Below, piece by piece: positions 1-10,804 of a stretch of 64,000 nucleotides of DNA. Source of the DNA: Omphiscola glabra (Eukaryota > Mollusca > Gastropoda > Lymnaeidae); assembly GCA_964017045.1 (NCBI GenBank), contig OZ024810.1:6201062-6265061 (forward strand), written 5' to 3'. Below the pieces are notes generated by a model. It was not told the DNA's origin. It searched no databases and worked only from the letters and a program-made list of their open reading frames with translations. The stretch's first letter is position 1. Every line of letters starts with the position of its first letter. Both the position numbers and the translations under genes were made by a program.

Positions 1-175
1 TATTTTCAACCATTAAATATCATCAAAGACCACCATCCCGCTAGTCTGGCGTCCGAGACATATGCCCCCATCTTCCACCCTTAGCTACGCCTCTGGCCAC
101 TGGCAAATGACACAGCCCCCCAAAAACATTTAAATGCACCCCGGGGAAAAATGTCCTGAAAGAAACACTGGTAGG
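1..175 (-). repeat. Interspersed MITE-like repeat (CAGAGGCGTAGCTAAGG family)
   Basis: On the minus strand it runs from CAGTGTTTCTTTCAGG through CCAGAGGCGTAGCTAAGGG and TCTCGGACGCCAGACTAGC. The same series of blocks recurs at 33320-33590, in part at 35930-36020, and at 36575-36720. Four copies in 64 kb define a family. The copy is cut by the window edge. Confidence 0.6.
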
Positions 176-404
176 CACTATATAAGCAAACACATCACCA
201 GCACCCCATTTGGATGGGAACTTGGATGGAAACTCATCTAAGAGAAGGAAACTCTGAATTCAAACCCGAAGATGGTTTCACGAAGGCGGATAACATTGAA
301 ACATTCCGACGACTCCTGCGACGCCACTGGTGCCAAGTGGCATCAGCGGCGTGGAGGGGGTGATTTGCTTTTGGGAACCAGCTTATAATCCTTGAAGAAT
401 ATTG

Positions 405-505
405 AATAATCCCAGGCCTTGTGGATTTCGTCCTGCGAATTCCACACCATCGTCACCTTGTCAAGGACGGATGCCAGCAAAAAAATAAAAAAATAAAAAA
501 GGATA
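405..505 (+). repeat. SINE 3' tail
   Basis: Contains TCCTGCGAATTCCACACCAT and AAGGACGGATGCCAGC followed by an A-rich tail. The same 3' block ends the tRNA-derived SINE at 28391-28530. The tRNA-like head is not recognisable here. Confidence 0.45.
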
Positions 506-774
506 TTCTCTAAACAACCTTGTTTTTATACTTACTTCATTAATTGGCTAATCTTGGCTCTTGTAAATAGTAGCTCTGGGCTGCAGTGAAATAAATGGCT
601 CATCTCAGTTCTTGTAAATTATGGTTCTTTGGACCATTAACTGACCAGTATTAGTATTAGTAAATGATAATCATTGGCTCTAGTCAATGCTTATAATAGA
701 TTATTCCGGGCTACAGAGATGACTGGGGAGTGAAATGTCCCTAAAGCCTCCAATGAATGATTTTTTGTTAACAG

Positions 775-982
775 TAGCTGACTGCATAGAAGATCCGGTC
801 CAATGCGAAGGAGCATCCAGTGTGACGTCGGATGGCTCTACAGTTAAGTGTTGTAAAAATGGTGACAGTATGAACAGTGTTACTAACTCAGTCATAAATG
901 GTGTTAGGGCAGATTACTGCAGATGCATCAAGTACGTGGCAACTACAGTTGGGGGCCCATTGAGACGCATTCCCACTGAAAG
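775..982 (+). CDS. Internal exon of an unrecognised Cys-rich protein
   Basis: Acceptor TTTTTTGTTAACAG at 761-774; donor GAAAG|GTAAAA after 982. Open in one frame for 68 codons, with six Cys (DCIEDPVQC, VKCCKNGD, DYCRCIKY). Paired and CxC cysteines suggest a small disulfide-bonded extracellular module, but no named family fits. It exits in phase 2, which matches the next exon at 1878. The first exon and start codon are not in view. Confidence 0.55.
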
Positions 983-1877
983 GTAAAAACTATAACTAAT
1001 TTTTTAATTATAAAATATGTATTACAATATTTTTCATTTTATCCTTACAAAAATTACAATAGAAACTTTTATAAAATGAAAAACTGCTTTTCCGGACATT
1101 GAAATACACTGCGTATGTGTTTGTGTTAGATCTCTATGAACCCCCTGGCACAAAGCATTGTACCAATAGTGGTTAACTACAGTTGGATGTTTGTTGGTCT
1201 TTTGCAGAGATTCTCAAACTCTCTACATTACTTTGTTCCATGTCGTTGAAAAAAGGAGTACTCAAAATATATGGATATATATACAATAATCCGTTATAAA
1301 TAATAAACATTGTCTCATTTTAGTACATGAATTTATAGTAGATTTAATTAAGGGCTACACGTGCGTTAAACATTGCGCCCCGCCAAATGTATCACAATCA
1401 ATTATATATTTTCTTCATTCAATTTGCGCTTACTTTCATTCCTGGTATAAACGCCATTAAAAAATTCAAGTAAGTCCCAGAATGCATCACTGCATTGTCA
1501 AGTATTAAAAAAATGTTCTCATGTAGCCCCTCCCGATACCCCTCGATTTCCACTCCGCCCTATCAAAGTGTCAGTTCTGGCACCCTTTTATTAAAAAAAA
1601 TATATAAATGGTGCATGATATAAATTATAATTATTGGATTTATATAGAAATTCTTAAATGAATGAAATAACAAAATAATAATAAATATCCTTGAGAAAAA
1701 ATATTACTTTATTGCGAGTATTGTATTATCATTATGAATTTTGCACATTAAAAAATGTGCCAATGGGGAGAAGTAGAAAGGGAAAACTACTTCAATATTC
1801 CTAATTACAAATAACAGCTCTAAACTTAGTTTTACATTACCTCTATTCTCACTAACGTAACCGATTTAAATTGACAG

Positions 1878-1999
1878 ACCTCGAGATCAGAATATACCTC
1901 CACCTGATTTTCGAAATGGGTTTGGTCATTTCGCTGGTCGTTTCCTGGAGGGATTCGGTCAAGGCTTACGAGAGCACTTTCAAGCCGCCGGAGATTTGG
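1878..1999 (+). CDS. Second exon of the plus-strand gene, Gly/Phe-rich
   Basis: Acceptor TTGACAG, donor TTTGG|GTAAGT (perfect). With the phase set by the previous exon it is open for 40 codons, for example NGFGHFAGRFLEGFGQGL. The other two frames either stop or look less protein-like. It exits in phase 1. The donor region is repeated downstream at intervals of about 35-45 bp. Confidence 0.55.
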
Positions 2000-2130
2000 G
2001 TAAGTCCATAATATTGTTAGTTGCCACAAGAGATTTGGAAAAGTCCATTATATTATTTGCACAGGAGATTTGGGTAAGTCTATTATATTGTTAGATGCCG
2101 CAGGTGAAGTCCATTCTATTTTTCATTGCC
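2000..2130 (+). repeat. Short tandem repeat carrying splice-donor-like sequence
   Basis: The block GGAGATTTGGGTAAGTC recurs near 1990, 2029 (mutated), 2065, and after the hAT element near 8345 (AATTTGGGTAAGTCCATTC). Spacing is about 35-45 bp in the left group. Confidence 0.55.
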
Positions 2131-3079
2131 TCTAGGGGTCGCAAACCGGGTTCCCGAATCACAAAAATACTGGGATACCGGACTATAACGGATGCTTAAA
2201 ATTACCGGAATTGGATTTATGAAAATCGGGATTTTCGAAATTTCCGGTATATCATTGTCCCAAAATATATATCGCTTTTCTTCGTTTCCATGTCGTAGTT
2301 AAGGCAAGACATAATTTATTTGATCTGCGAAGAGCGATCCCCTCAAAACCCCGTGTCTCAAGTACAAAGACAAACGACCGATGAACTAGATTTGTGTGTT
2401 ACAAGTGGAGACGTTGGTCGCGACGTGAACGTAGAGGATTGGTAAGGAAATGTTTTCATATTATTGACAAATAAGCAATTAGAATAGTCGAATAAAGATC
2501 GAATTTTGATTTACATTAACACTAACAGTTGTTTTAACATGAATTGTATCAAATAATAACACGTTGGACTCGAATCACGGGGTAAACTTTTTATAACAAA
2601 ATGTTTGATTGCTTGATTTCCTTTAATTATGCCAAAGTACCTACATCAGGGCCGAATTTTGACTTGCTGAGGCCCTAAGCTAAACAAAGTCCAGAGGCCC
2701 CCTACCGTTTGAAATTACATGATGTGGTCAAAGAAAAATTATAAATATATAGCTGGCAGATTGTAAGGCCTTAAGCTGTAGCTTATTTCGCTTATAGGTA
2801 AATCCGGTACTGACCTACATATTTAAAACTATGATTAAATACGACAATACGTATTTTGATAATCAAATCCCTAAAGTTTAAGACACAGAAAAATTATGTT
2901 ACTTCTGTTTTGTGATAAAAATATTAATAACTCACCTCATAATTGATTTTCTTTTTGATAAAATAACAATACTCGAGCTATTTAGTCCCAGGCTGAATGT
3001 CTCAGTATGTCTGTACCGGATCTAGCCTGACGTTTACGTGAAAATTTAAACATTTAAGAAAAAGTTGTACATGTTAAAC

Positions 3080-4525
3080 AGAGTAATTACACTGCTGTCT
3101 GTACCAGGCAAGGTCTTTAACAGAATTATTTTGCAATAGAATGAAAGACTAGGTCGACACGCAGCTACGAGATCAACAGGCTGGCTTCCGCCGAAACAGA
3201 TAATGCACAGATCAAATTGCAACACTTAGAATCATTGTAGAACAATCCATCGAATGTACCCCCTCCCCTTTTTTATATCATAAATTGTATAGCCTGGACC
3301 GACAAACCTTGTGGAAACTTCTCCGCACTATGGAGTACCAGGAAAACTAATCAGGATCACTCAGAGTCCTTATGAAGCAATGACATGCAGGGTGGTACAC
3401 GAAGGTAGACTCACACTACTCACTAAGACATGCAGGGTGGTCCATGAAGGTAGACTCACAGATGACATGCAGGGTGCTACCCGGTACATGAAGGTAGACT
3501 CACAGATGACATGCAGGGTGGTCCATGAAGGTAGACTCACAGATGACATGCAGGGTGGTACACGAAGGTATCAGACTCACAGATGAAATGCAGGATGGTA
3601 CACGAAGGTAGACTCAAAGAAGACTTTAAAGTGGTATCTGGAGTCAGACAAGGATGTCTCTTGTCACCCTTCCTATTCATCCTTGCCATTGACTGGATAA
3701 TGAAAAAATCCACAGATAAAAAGAGGAACGAGATACAGTGGACACTCTGGGAACAACTGAATGACTTAGACTTTGCAGACAACCAGCAACAAATGCAGGA
3801 AAAGACAAAAGATGTAGCCACCATTTCAGCACAACTCGAACTCAATATAAATAAAAGCGAGACAAAGATCATAACGGTAAACTCATCCAACCAAGAGCAT
3901 ATCTATCTGGCAGGAAAGACACTGGAAGAAGTGGAGTCTTTCATCAACATAAATGGCGGATCTGCCACGGATGTAAGGGCTAGAGTTGGAAAATCCAGAT
4001 CAGCTTTGTGCTGTTAAACTTTAAAGAACATATGGGAGTCGAAGGAGATAAAGCTGCAAACATAATATTTAACACAAATGTCAAACAGTTCTACTATTTG
4101 GAGCAGAAACTTTGAAATTTAAAACAACAGCGAGCATTACGCAGAAAGTACAGACGTTCATAAACACATGCCTTAGACTTAGAAAGATCCTGAACATCAA
4201 ATGGCCAAATGCCATACCCAAAAAAGACTTACTGAAAGGACATAGTGTGCCAGGAACCTATTGATGAAGGCATCATTAAGATAAGATGGCGGTGGATAGG
4301 GCATACTCTCTAAAAACCATATATAATATCACCAGACAATACCTAACAAGCAATCCACAGGGAAAAAGAAAGAACGGATGTCCAAAGAATAAATGGAGAC
4401 GCGAGCTAGAGGCAGACACGCAAAGTATGGGATACACCTGGAAGCAACTGGAAAGGAAAGCACAGGACCGCGATGAATGGAAAATAAATTCTTGTCAGCG
4501 GCCTATTCCTCAGACGGGGTAAAAA
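3080..4525 (+). pseudogene. Non-LTR retrotransposon reverse transcriptase (fragment)
   Basis: Frameshifted pieces in RT order: LLSVPGKVFNRIIL, then a QQAGFRR-like block near 3175, SGVRQGCLLSPFLFILAIDW at 3630-3700, LNDLDFAD near 3757 (the FADD motif is reduced to FADN), LELNINKSETKI, and a C-terminal GKRKNGCPKNKWRRELEAD block at 4350-4410. It matches the endonuclease-RT type common in lophotrochozoan genomes. A minisatellite interrupts it just before the GVRQG motif. The N-terminal endonuclease is absent. Confidence 0.7.
3380..3615 (+). repeat. Minisatellite, ~37-bp unit x6, within RT sequence
   Basis: Repeats of GACATGCAGGGTGGTCCATG continuing into AAGGTAGACTCACAGAT. The amplified stretch is the RT's own CRVVHEGRLTD coding segment, and copies are 37-40 bp so the frame is lost. 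Confidence 0.8.
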
Positions 4526-4618
4526 GGCATAAGTAAGAAGTAAGTACATGTCAAAACAATGCGATGTAAATAAATAAAATAAATACATTTTGTCAATTAA
4601 CAGTTATTGCTATGATGA

Positions 4619-5560
4619 TTGGGAGGCCCAACTTTACACGTTAGACCTTCACATTCATTTCATTTCAAGGCTGCACATTCCACTGTCTTGAAAGATATCG
4701 CCGTTTCTGGTACCGGTACTCCAAGAGCACTGATTTCTATGGCATCTTGTTCTAACACATCTGCAGACACAGTAGATGAATCACCAAGAACAAAATCAAA
4801 TTAACGAACTATATTTCAAGTTCAAACACCTTAGCAAAAACAGTTTCCAAATGACGGCTTTAGATGGTCTTCCGTTCAGTTTTTTTCATTACTTCTAATG
4901 TTCAAAGTTGAATCATGAAGCAATGTGGCTACAATTTGCCTAAAAGCACAGTGAGACTGTCAAAACCTCTTTGATTAATAAACTGCATAAACTGAAAGAA
5001 GAAAGAGTTAAGCTGTCTCTGACACTGGGTTTGGGAAATCGTCATTTTATGAACGTAAACATTCATAGTCCTATGTTAACCAATGAGTTTATCATCTTGA
5101 CCTACTGAAAGTAAGAGTGATTGGCAGCATACCGACCAGAACATGTTTACCATTGTTGGAAAACAGGTAGCTTTTGAATTGTCATTGAAAGATGAAATAG
5201 TCTGCATAACTACTGATGTTGCCAGTGAGATGACCGTATTAGGATGTGCAGCAGCGCTTTACCACCAATAGTGCCTTGCTCACAGAATCACAGAGTACAG
5301 CTGGCAATCTAAGACGTCCTTTACAAAGAAAAGAAAACTCTTCAATCTCAACCTGAAGAAGACAGCGATTCTGATGAAACTGACTGTGATGATGATAATG
5401 ACAACTGTTGTTTTCATGTAACAATTGGGATCAATCAAAATAATGATTTTATTTTCAACGATGTAATCGGGAAAGTGCGAATTTAATTTTTGACATTCAC
5501 CTACCGGTATAAAAAATACGATTCTTTACAAATCTGTAAAAGCAGAAATTGGAAGTGAGC
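4619..5560 (+). pseudogene. hAT transposase, N-terminal half (decayed)
   Basis: Frameshifted plus-strand fragments include MTALDGLPFSVF, GYNLPKS, VCITTDVASEM (the DDE-region ITTD-type motif) and an acidic stretch EEDSDSDETDCDDD. They are in the order seen in BED-type hAT transposases. There are several stops and the fragment cannot be expressed as one protein. Confidence 0.55.
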
Positions 5561-5709
5561 TTAATTTGATTTCAGATTGATGCACAAGGTGGAATGGAAT
5601 AGTTTAGCAGACATGTTAGGAAGAATAATAAGACTTTAAAAAATCCCATTTAGAAAGCGCTTATTGATTTAAACATCAATCTTGACAGATTGTTTAATCT
5701 CAGTCGGAT

Positions 5710-5910
5710 GCAATATTCTAGAACACATCATCTGTCACCTCATCATGAACCACCTAGAACACATCATATGTCTCCACACCATGAAGCACCTAGAACACAT
5801 CATCTATCGCCACATCATGAACCACTTAGAACACATCATCTGTTGTCACATCATGAACCAACTAGAACACATCATCTGTTGCCACAACATGAGCCAACTA
5901 GAACACTGCA
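5710..5910 (+). repeat. Minisatellite, 36-bp unit x6
   Basis: Repeat core AGAACACATCATCTGTCACC, unit 36 bp. It is open in two frames (NHLEHIICHLIM and HHEPPRTHHLSP), which is a by-product of a 12-codon period. Confidence 0.8.
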
Positions 5911-5959
5911 ACATTTTGACCAACTTAAACCACGGTTTCCACTCTGGGGTCTCAATTAA

Positions 5960-7260
5960 TCATCACCACCGACGACCTCCTTGCCTCTACGAAAAAGGGA
6001 ACCAGGTTTATATGACTTCTCCAAGGCCTTCGACACTGTTCCACACAAGCTCCATCACTACGGCATTACCAACCTTGACTCCTGGCTCTCAACATTCCTA
6101 ACACAATGGACCATGCAAGTAGTGGTGGATGGCGTCCGATCAGGAAAAGCCACTGTAGACTCAGGGGTTCATCCAGGCACAGTGCTGGGCCCCCTTCTCT
6201 TTCTCTGTCACATAAACGACCTCCTCGATACTGTAAAATCTAAAGTTAGGCTATTTGCAGGCTGTTTGCTCTCTGTACGAAGAGCAGAAAACAGAGCGGA
6301 ATGGAGAAGGATAGTTTTCATGTCATCTGTGCCGCCCCAACGGGTCAAGGGACATGATGATCTTTTTACAGAGAGATAAACGGCCAAGATGACAAAAACC
6401 ACCTCCAAGCAGATTTGACGTGCCTTATGAACTGGGCCAACAAATGGGGCATGAAATTTAAAGAAACCAAATGCTACACAATGAGCGTCTCAAGAAAAAA
6501 CAAACATCAAGCTGTGTGTGCTCCCTATACAACACAATTCTCCAAGTATCACATAATGCACACCTAGGAATTCTCTTCTCCAATAACCTAAAATGGTCAC
6601 CCCCAAATAAACAAAATTTCAAATAAAGCCAACTCCACACTAGGTTTCATTCGAAGAAATCTGTGTCACTGCCCAAACTACAGCAAACGAAATGCTTATC
6701 TTGCACTCGTCCGTCCACTTCTAGAATATGGTGCGATTATTTGGGACCCATACATAAAGCAAGACGTGGACAAGATGGAGCGAATCCAACGTAACGCAGT
6801 GCGCTTCATCGCACGTTACCACAAATGCACCACTCCTGGCTACGTCACTGGCCTATTAAACTTAAACAGATTTGACATCCCCCCCCCCCCCTTCAAAGAC
6901 AGATGAGAAAAGCTCCGCCTAACGTTCCTATATAAAGTCAATAAAGTGGTCATGGAACTAGTGCCGGCCATCCCAGGAAACACGTATCTCACCACACAGA
7001 AGCCAGGTCGATTAATTAGCGCCAAACGCAAACTTAACACCGACTTCACCACTAACAACCAATAAACAATTACATCCCGAACAAGAGTAAATGCTTCACT
7101 GTGCCTCGATGTAACACAGTCCAATATAAACACTCATTTTTCCCACGCACAATCATCGCTTGGAACCACCTGGACAATACCGACGTCAATCGAGAGCTTC
7201 AAGGCTGCCCTGGAAGTGCCCTGGCATCCGCTAGGAGCAGTTAAAATACCAGCATCGCAT
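5960..7260 (+). pseudogene. Jockey/CR1-type LINE ORF2, RT to C-terminus (decayed)
   Basis: Contains DFSKAFDTVPHKLHHYGI, VDSGVHPGTVLGPLLFLCHI and NDLLDTVKSKVRLFA (the FADD motif lost), then STLGFIRRNL, VRPLLEYGAIIWDP, RIQRNAVRFIARYH and SFFPRTI-like blocks to about 7260. This is the canonical order of RT and C-terminal motifs in Jockey/CR1-group elements. A frameshift and in-frame stops inactivate it. It lies between the two hAT transposase halves. Confidence 0.75.
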
Positions 7261-7439
7261 CCCCAACTGTTGCACATATTCAAGTACATCACATGAATTC
7301 AGCAACGTACCCTAACAGAACCAGAAATATTTGAAATACTGAAATCAACGGTAGATAACTTTGCAAAATAAACGCCAACTTAATAACATCTGATGAGGCT
7401 TTGATGTTTATCTTTAAAAATTAGATACCATGCATCATG

Positions 7440-8060
7440 AAAAAGTTGCATGTGAACTTGTTGGCTCTCTGAAGTATCAATTAAAGAGTGCAGTTTTTTG
7501 GTAGCTTCAACGTTGAATTACTTGAATAACCCTAAGCCGTACTTCGATTCGCCAAAGACTAATTGGACGTCTTTCTAAGGCCAGATTGTCACCAGATGTG
7601 AAAACATATCAGTCGTGGCCATCCAAAAGCTTGCTCCAATATTCATAAACAGTGGATTCCTCGTTGGAAATGTCTGTTGGCAAAGAGATTGAACATCTTG
7701 GATCTGAGCATGACGAACCTGAAGACACGCTGTCGCTTAAGAGACAATTAGAAATTGATACACAAGAAGAGAAACTTCAGACTCAGGATAATACTTCCAG
7801 ACCAACTGATGGAGATATTGACAAAATAGAGATGGCTTTATTTGAGAATTGTGGTTCCAGAAGAAAATATCTAGAAATAGCGTATGATAGTCTATTCCTC
7901 CGACCATTGTGGAGTCTGAACGGGTGTTTCCGTCATCAGGTTACTTTTGCAACCATTTGCGGCCAAAGTTAAGCAATATATTAGACCCGTTATCATTTTT
8001 ACTAATTCATTATTTAAATTTGACCAAAGATTAAAACACACATTATTTTAATATTTGATT
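7440..8060 (+). pseudogene. hAT transposase, C-terminal dimerisation region (decayed)
   Basis: Reads KIEMALFENCGSRRKYLEIA followed, after frame changes, by a P-T/L-S/V-E-S-like segment and NHLRPKLS-type residues. This is the usual hAT C-terminal (hATC) context. It pairs with the 4.6-kb segment as the two halves of one gene split by LINE DNA. Confidence 0.55.
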
Positions 8061-8817
8061 AATAATTTAAATTAAATAGTTAAGAATAATTTTCTTCGTT
8101 TGATTAATGTCTGAAGTTAGACATTAGTGTTATTTAAAGTTAAATTTAAAGCTTATTAAAAATCAAAATGTGTTTTTTCTGAATGTTTTTATTTCATTGA
8201 TAAATGGTTAACTCTAATCTCAGTGAACAATTCTCTTAATACCCGGTACTGTATTTAGAATATCGGGATTCCAGTATTCCTAAAACTTCAATATTGAAAA
8301 TGCCGGTTTTGGTAAAAAGGACCGGTATTGCGACCCCTAGTTGAAATTTGGGTAAGTCCATTCGTTCATCAGTCATGGCAATATGGAAAATAGGTATTAT
8401 TTTATTAATGTGACATTATTTTAAAAACATTTGTTTGGTTGGGGGAATTTTTATAGAAATAAATGATAAAAGTAAAAAGTATTTGAAAATGTGAAAAGAT
8501 GTTTAATTTAAATTTTATACATGTTTACTTAATTTATGTTTTATAATTTATACTTAATTTAATTTGAAAACATATAGTGTAGAGGCCCTACTTAAAGTGT
8601 ATCCTCCAATGATTTCCATCTAGCACCCCAAATAAGCGGTAACCCTGACACACCCGCGGGACTACCGAGAGAAAACAATCAGGTCCAAGGGCCAAGGTCA
8701 AGGCAACCATTGTTTGACTTACAGCAGAGAATGTTTCAGGTGATGAGCTATTCAATATATGTTCAAATTATCCCAAGTTTTTGGTTGACAAAAATGACAG
8801 TTAAGTTACCAACACAA

Positions 8818-9153
8818 ATGAAACATTGAATGAGTCCAGCTTGGAGGAAACATTGAATGAGTCCAGCTTGGAGGAAACATTGAATGAGTCCAGCTTGGAG
8901 GAAACATTGAATGAGTCCAGGTTGAAGGAAACATTGAATGAGTCCAGCTTGGAGGAAACATTGAATGAGTCCAGGTTGAAGGAAACATTGAATGAGTCCA
9001 GGTTGAAGGAAACATTGAATGAGTCCAGGTTGAAGGAAACATTGAATGAGTCCAGCTTGGAGGAAACATTGAATGAGTCCAGCTTGGAGGAAACATTGAA
9101 TGAGTCCAGCTTGAAGGAAACATTGAATGAGTCCAGGTTGAAGGAAACATTGT
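8818..9153. repeat. Minisatellite, 27-bp unit x12
   Basis: Unit GAAACATTGAATGAGTCCAG plus CTTGGAG or GTTGAAG. The two variants (ETLNESSLE and ETLNESRLK when translated) are interspersed. It lies in the intron before the terminal exon at 9506. Long frames on both strands are artefacts of the 9-codon period. Confidence 0.85.
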
Positions 9154-9284
9154 TTAATGACTCCCCCAGCTTTAATTTAAACAGATAATAACAAATAATT
9201 TTGTCCAGAAAAGCCTACATTTTAGTTTTAGCAACTTTTTCATTTTCTGGTGTGCCAAAAGCCTTATACTAGTCTCCTTCTATG

Positions 9285-9430
9285 CTTTCAGGGCCCACGA
9301 TCAATGCATTGATCATTAAGTACTTGACATTACATTTTTAAGATCAGTCAAAACATGAAAATATCTATTCACCAAACACACTTGGTAACAGGAAATAACT
9401 AGGTAATGTTAGTAAATAATCCCTAAAAGG
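9285..9430 (+). repeat. Interspersed repeat (GGGCCCACGATCAAT family), copy 1
   Basis: Contains GGGCCCACGATCAAT, ATTGATCATTA and GGTAACAGGA, also found in the same order at 33985-34110. A probable SINE or MITE. Confidence 0.4.
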
Positions 9431-9505
9431 TTCTATGTATTTATTATATAAGTATAAGATTATTATCCTTTTTGTTTCTTAATCCCATATTATCCTATCC
9501 CACAG

Positions 9506-9748
9506 CTAATTCAGCCGAGAAGACTGCTTCAGCCAATGGGCAACAGAGGAGTGGGGTCAGGGTTCATTGACCGGGTCAGTCAGAATCCTTTAGTCATGCA
9601 GCTGGTGGACCCCAGATGGTGGTTTAACCAGGACTGGAGAGGAGCTTTTGGAGGCAGGCAGAACACAGCAGGAGTTACCCCTAGACCCACTCCTGCAGGC
9701 ACTACCAACCCCTACAGTTCTAACAATGGTGCCCAGATAGCAATTTGA
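9506..9748 (+). CDS. Terminal exon of the plus-strand gene
   Basis: Pyrimidine-rich acceptor TATCCTATCCCACAG, then an uninterrupted frame to TGA at 9746-9748. It contains VMQLVDPRWWFNQDWRG and a Pro/Thr/Gly-rich tail. Base composition is clearly richer in GC than its surroundings. A poly(A) signal follows at 9815. If joined directly to exon 1878-1999, the phase would select another frame that ends early, so one exon is probably missed between them. The gene converges on TRF. Confidence 0.6.
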   Translation, partial: LIQPRRLLQPMGNRGVGSGFIDRVSQNPLVMQLVDPRWWFNQDWRGAFGGRQNTAGVTPRPTPAGTTNPYSSNNGAQIAI

Positions 9749-9814
9749 TCATGTTTTCTCAACAATCAATGAGTTTCAGCTGGACTCTCATTCTTCTGAG
9801 ATTTCAGGTGCTTA

Positions 9815-9820
9815 AATAAA
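9815..9820 (+). terminator. Poly(A) signal AATAAA of the plus-strand gene
   Basis: Canonical hexamer 67 bases after the stop codon of the terminal exon. Confidence 0.5.
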
Positions 9821-10047
9821 ATTTCTTGATCTGTCATTAAAATGAGTTGCTTCTTAAAATACTATGTGCAGTAATCAGTAATGTAAAGAAGGGACTTGGA
9901 GAGTAGCTGCAGACCAATAACAGTTGAAAGTCAAAATATAAAAATGCTTTATATCATTACTATCAAAGACAGGTTCAAGCCACTTAAAAGTAGAAAATAA
10001 ATAAAATATCTTTAAATATTTTACACAAAAAAGATAGTGCATAACAA

Positions 10048-10165
10048 CTTATTAAATAAGTGTAGATGTGAATCTATGTAACCAAAGGATTTAAACTGAA
10101 ATAGTCCATAATAAGTGTAGATGTGAACTCTATATAAAGCCTAAGGATTCGAACTAAATGTTGAC
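10048..10165. repeat. Two-copy direct repeat in the convergent intergenic region
   Basis: AATAAGTGTAGATGTGAA and neighbouring bases occur twice, about 55 bp apart. The rest of 9.83-10.68 kb is AT-rich with no gene. Minus-strand AATAAA hexamers near 10170 and 10225 could end the ancestral TRF transcript. Confidence 0.4.
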
Positions 10166-10684
10166 TGTTTTATTTTTTAAATAAATCTTTGAAAATATTT
10201 TCTGCACCATTTAACAGGGATACTTTATTGTTTACTGGCTATTAATTTTGAGATTTATGGCAACATATTGTAATTTATCTCAGTCAACACAAAGATTCTA
10301 AAAAATGCTTACTAGCTTAAAAAAATGACAAGATCAAATCGGTATACTCTGTAAATTAATGAAAGGTATATAATCAACATTAACATTTTCCTCAGACATT
10401 TATAAAGTTTTAGCAAAACAACACACAAAAAATGCATACATGGTGATCTAATGAGTTTCAGCATATATGCAACAATCCAGCGGAATTATCAAGAAGCATT
10501 AAAAAAATGTATTATTCTTTGGTTTTGAAACACTCGCTGCAAAAAAAGATTTTGAAATAGATTCAGATAATTGTGGACAGGAAATGTTTTGGCCACATAA
10601 GTTTAATTAAATCAATCAAGGTTTGGTCACGCCTGTGACCTTTTAAAGTGGGTCTTCAGGACAATTTCCTTACCACTAAGCATA

Positions 10685-10804
10685 TCATTTAGATTTTTTT
10701 GATTTAATGCTAGGGCCTAATTCTTTTTTCATAGCTTTTTTTCTCTTTTGAGAAATATTTCTCCACTTGTCTTTCAGCTGCATTGTGGAACGAAGGCTTT
10801 TTAG
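10685..10804 (-). pseudogene. Second copy of the TRF Myb exon, interrupted
   Basis: About 90 bp nearly identical to TRF exon 10. On the minus strand it again encodes SLRSTMQLKDKWRNISQK, then runs on in GPSIKSKKSK to TGA at 10687-10685. The rest of the copy (13416-13436) lies beyond a 2.6-kb insertion. Repeat period before the insertion was 104 bp. Because this copy keeps the longer basic tail, its end is probably the original C-terminus. It has no splice acceptor of its own. Confidence 0.75.

Larger units (their letters stand above)
2133..8339 (+). mobile_element. hAT element (6.2 kb) with nested insertions
   Basis: Ends are TAGGGGTCGCAAACCGG at the left and the complement of TAGGGGTCGCAATACCGG at the right, typical hAT termini. 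Decayed transposase segments lie at 4.6-5.56 and 7.44-8.06 kb, separated by LINE and minisatellite DNA. Flanking 8-mers do not match clearly. The element sits inside a small tandem repeat that continues on its right side. Confidence 0.7.

Noticed and set aside
735..774. Start codon ATG at 735 for the Cys-rich exon
   Set aside because: The residues before 775 lie in a T-rich tract ending GTTAACAG, a good acceptor, so the upstream codons are probably intron.
8806..9188. Open frames on both strands over the 27-bp repeat
   Set aside because: Produced by the 9-codon period; no splice signals or flanking coding sequence support either.
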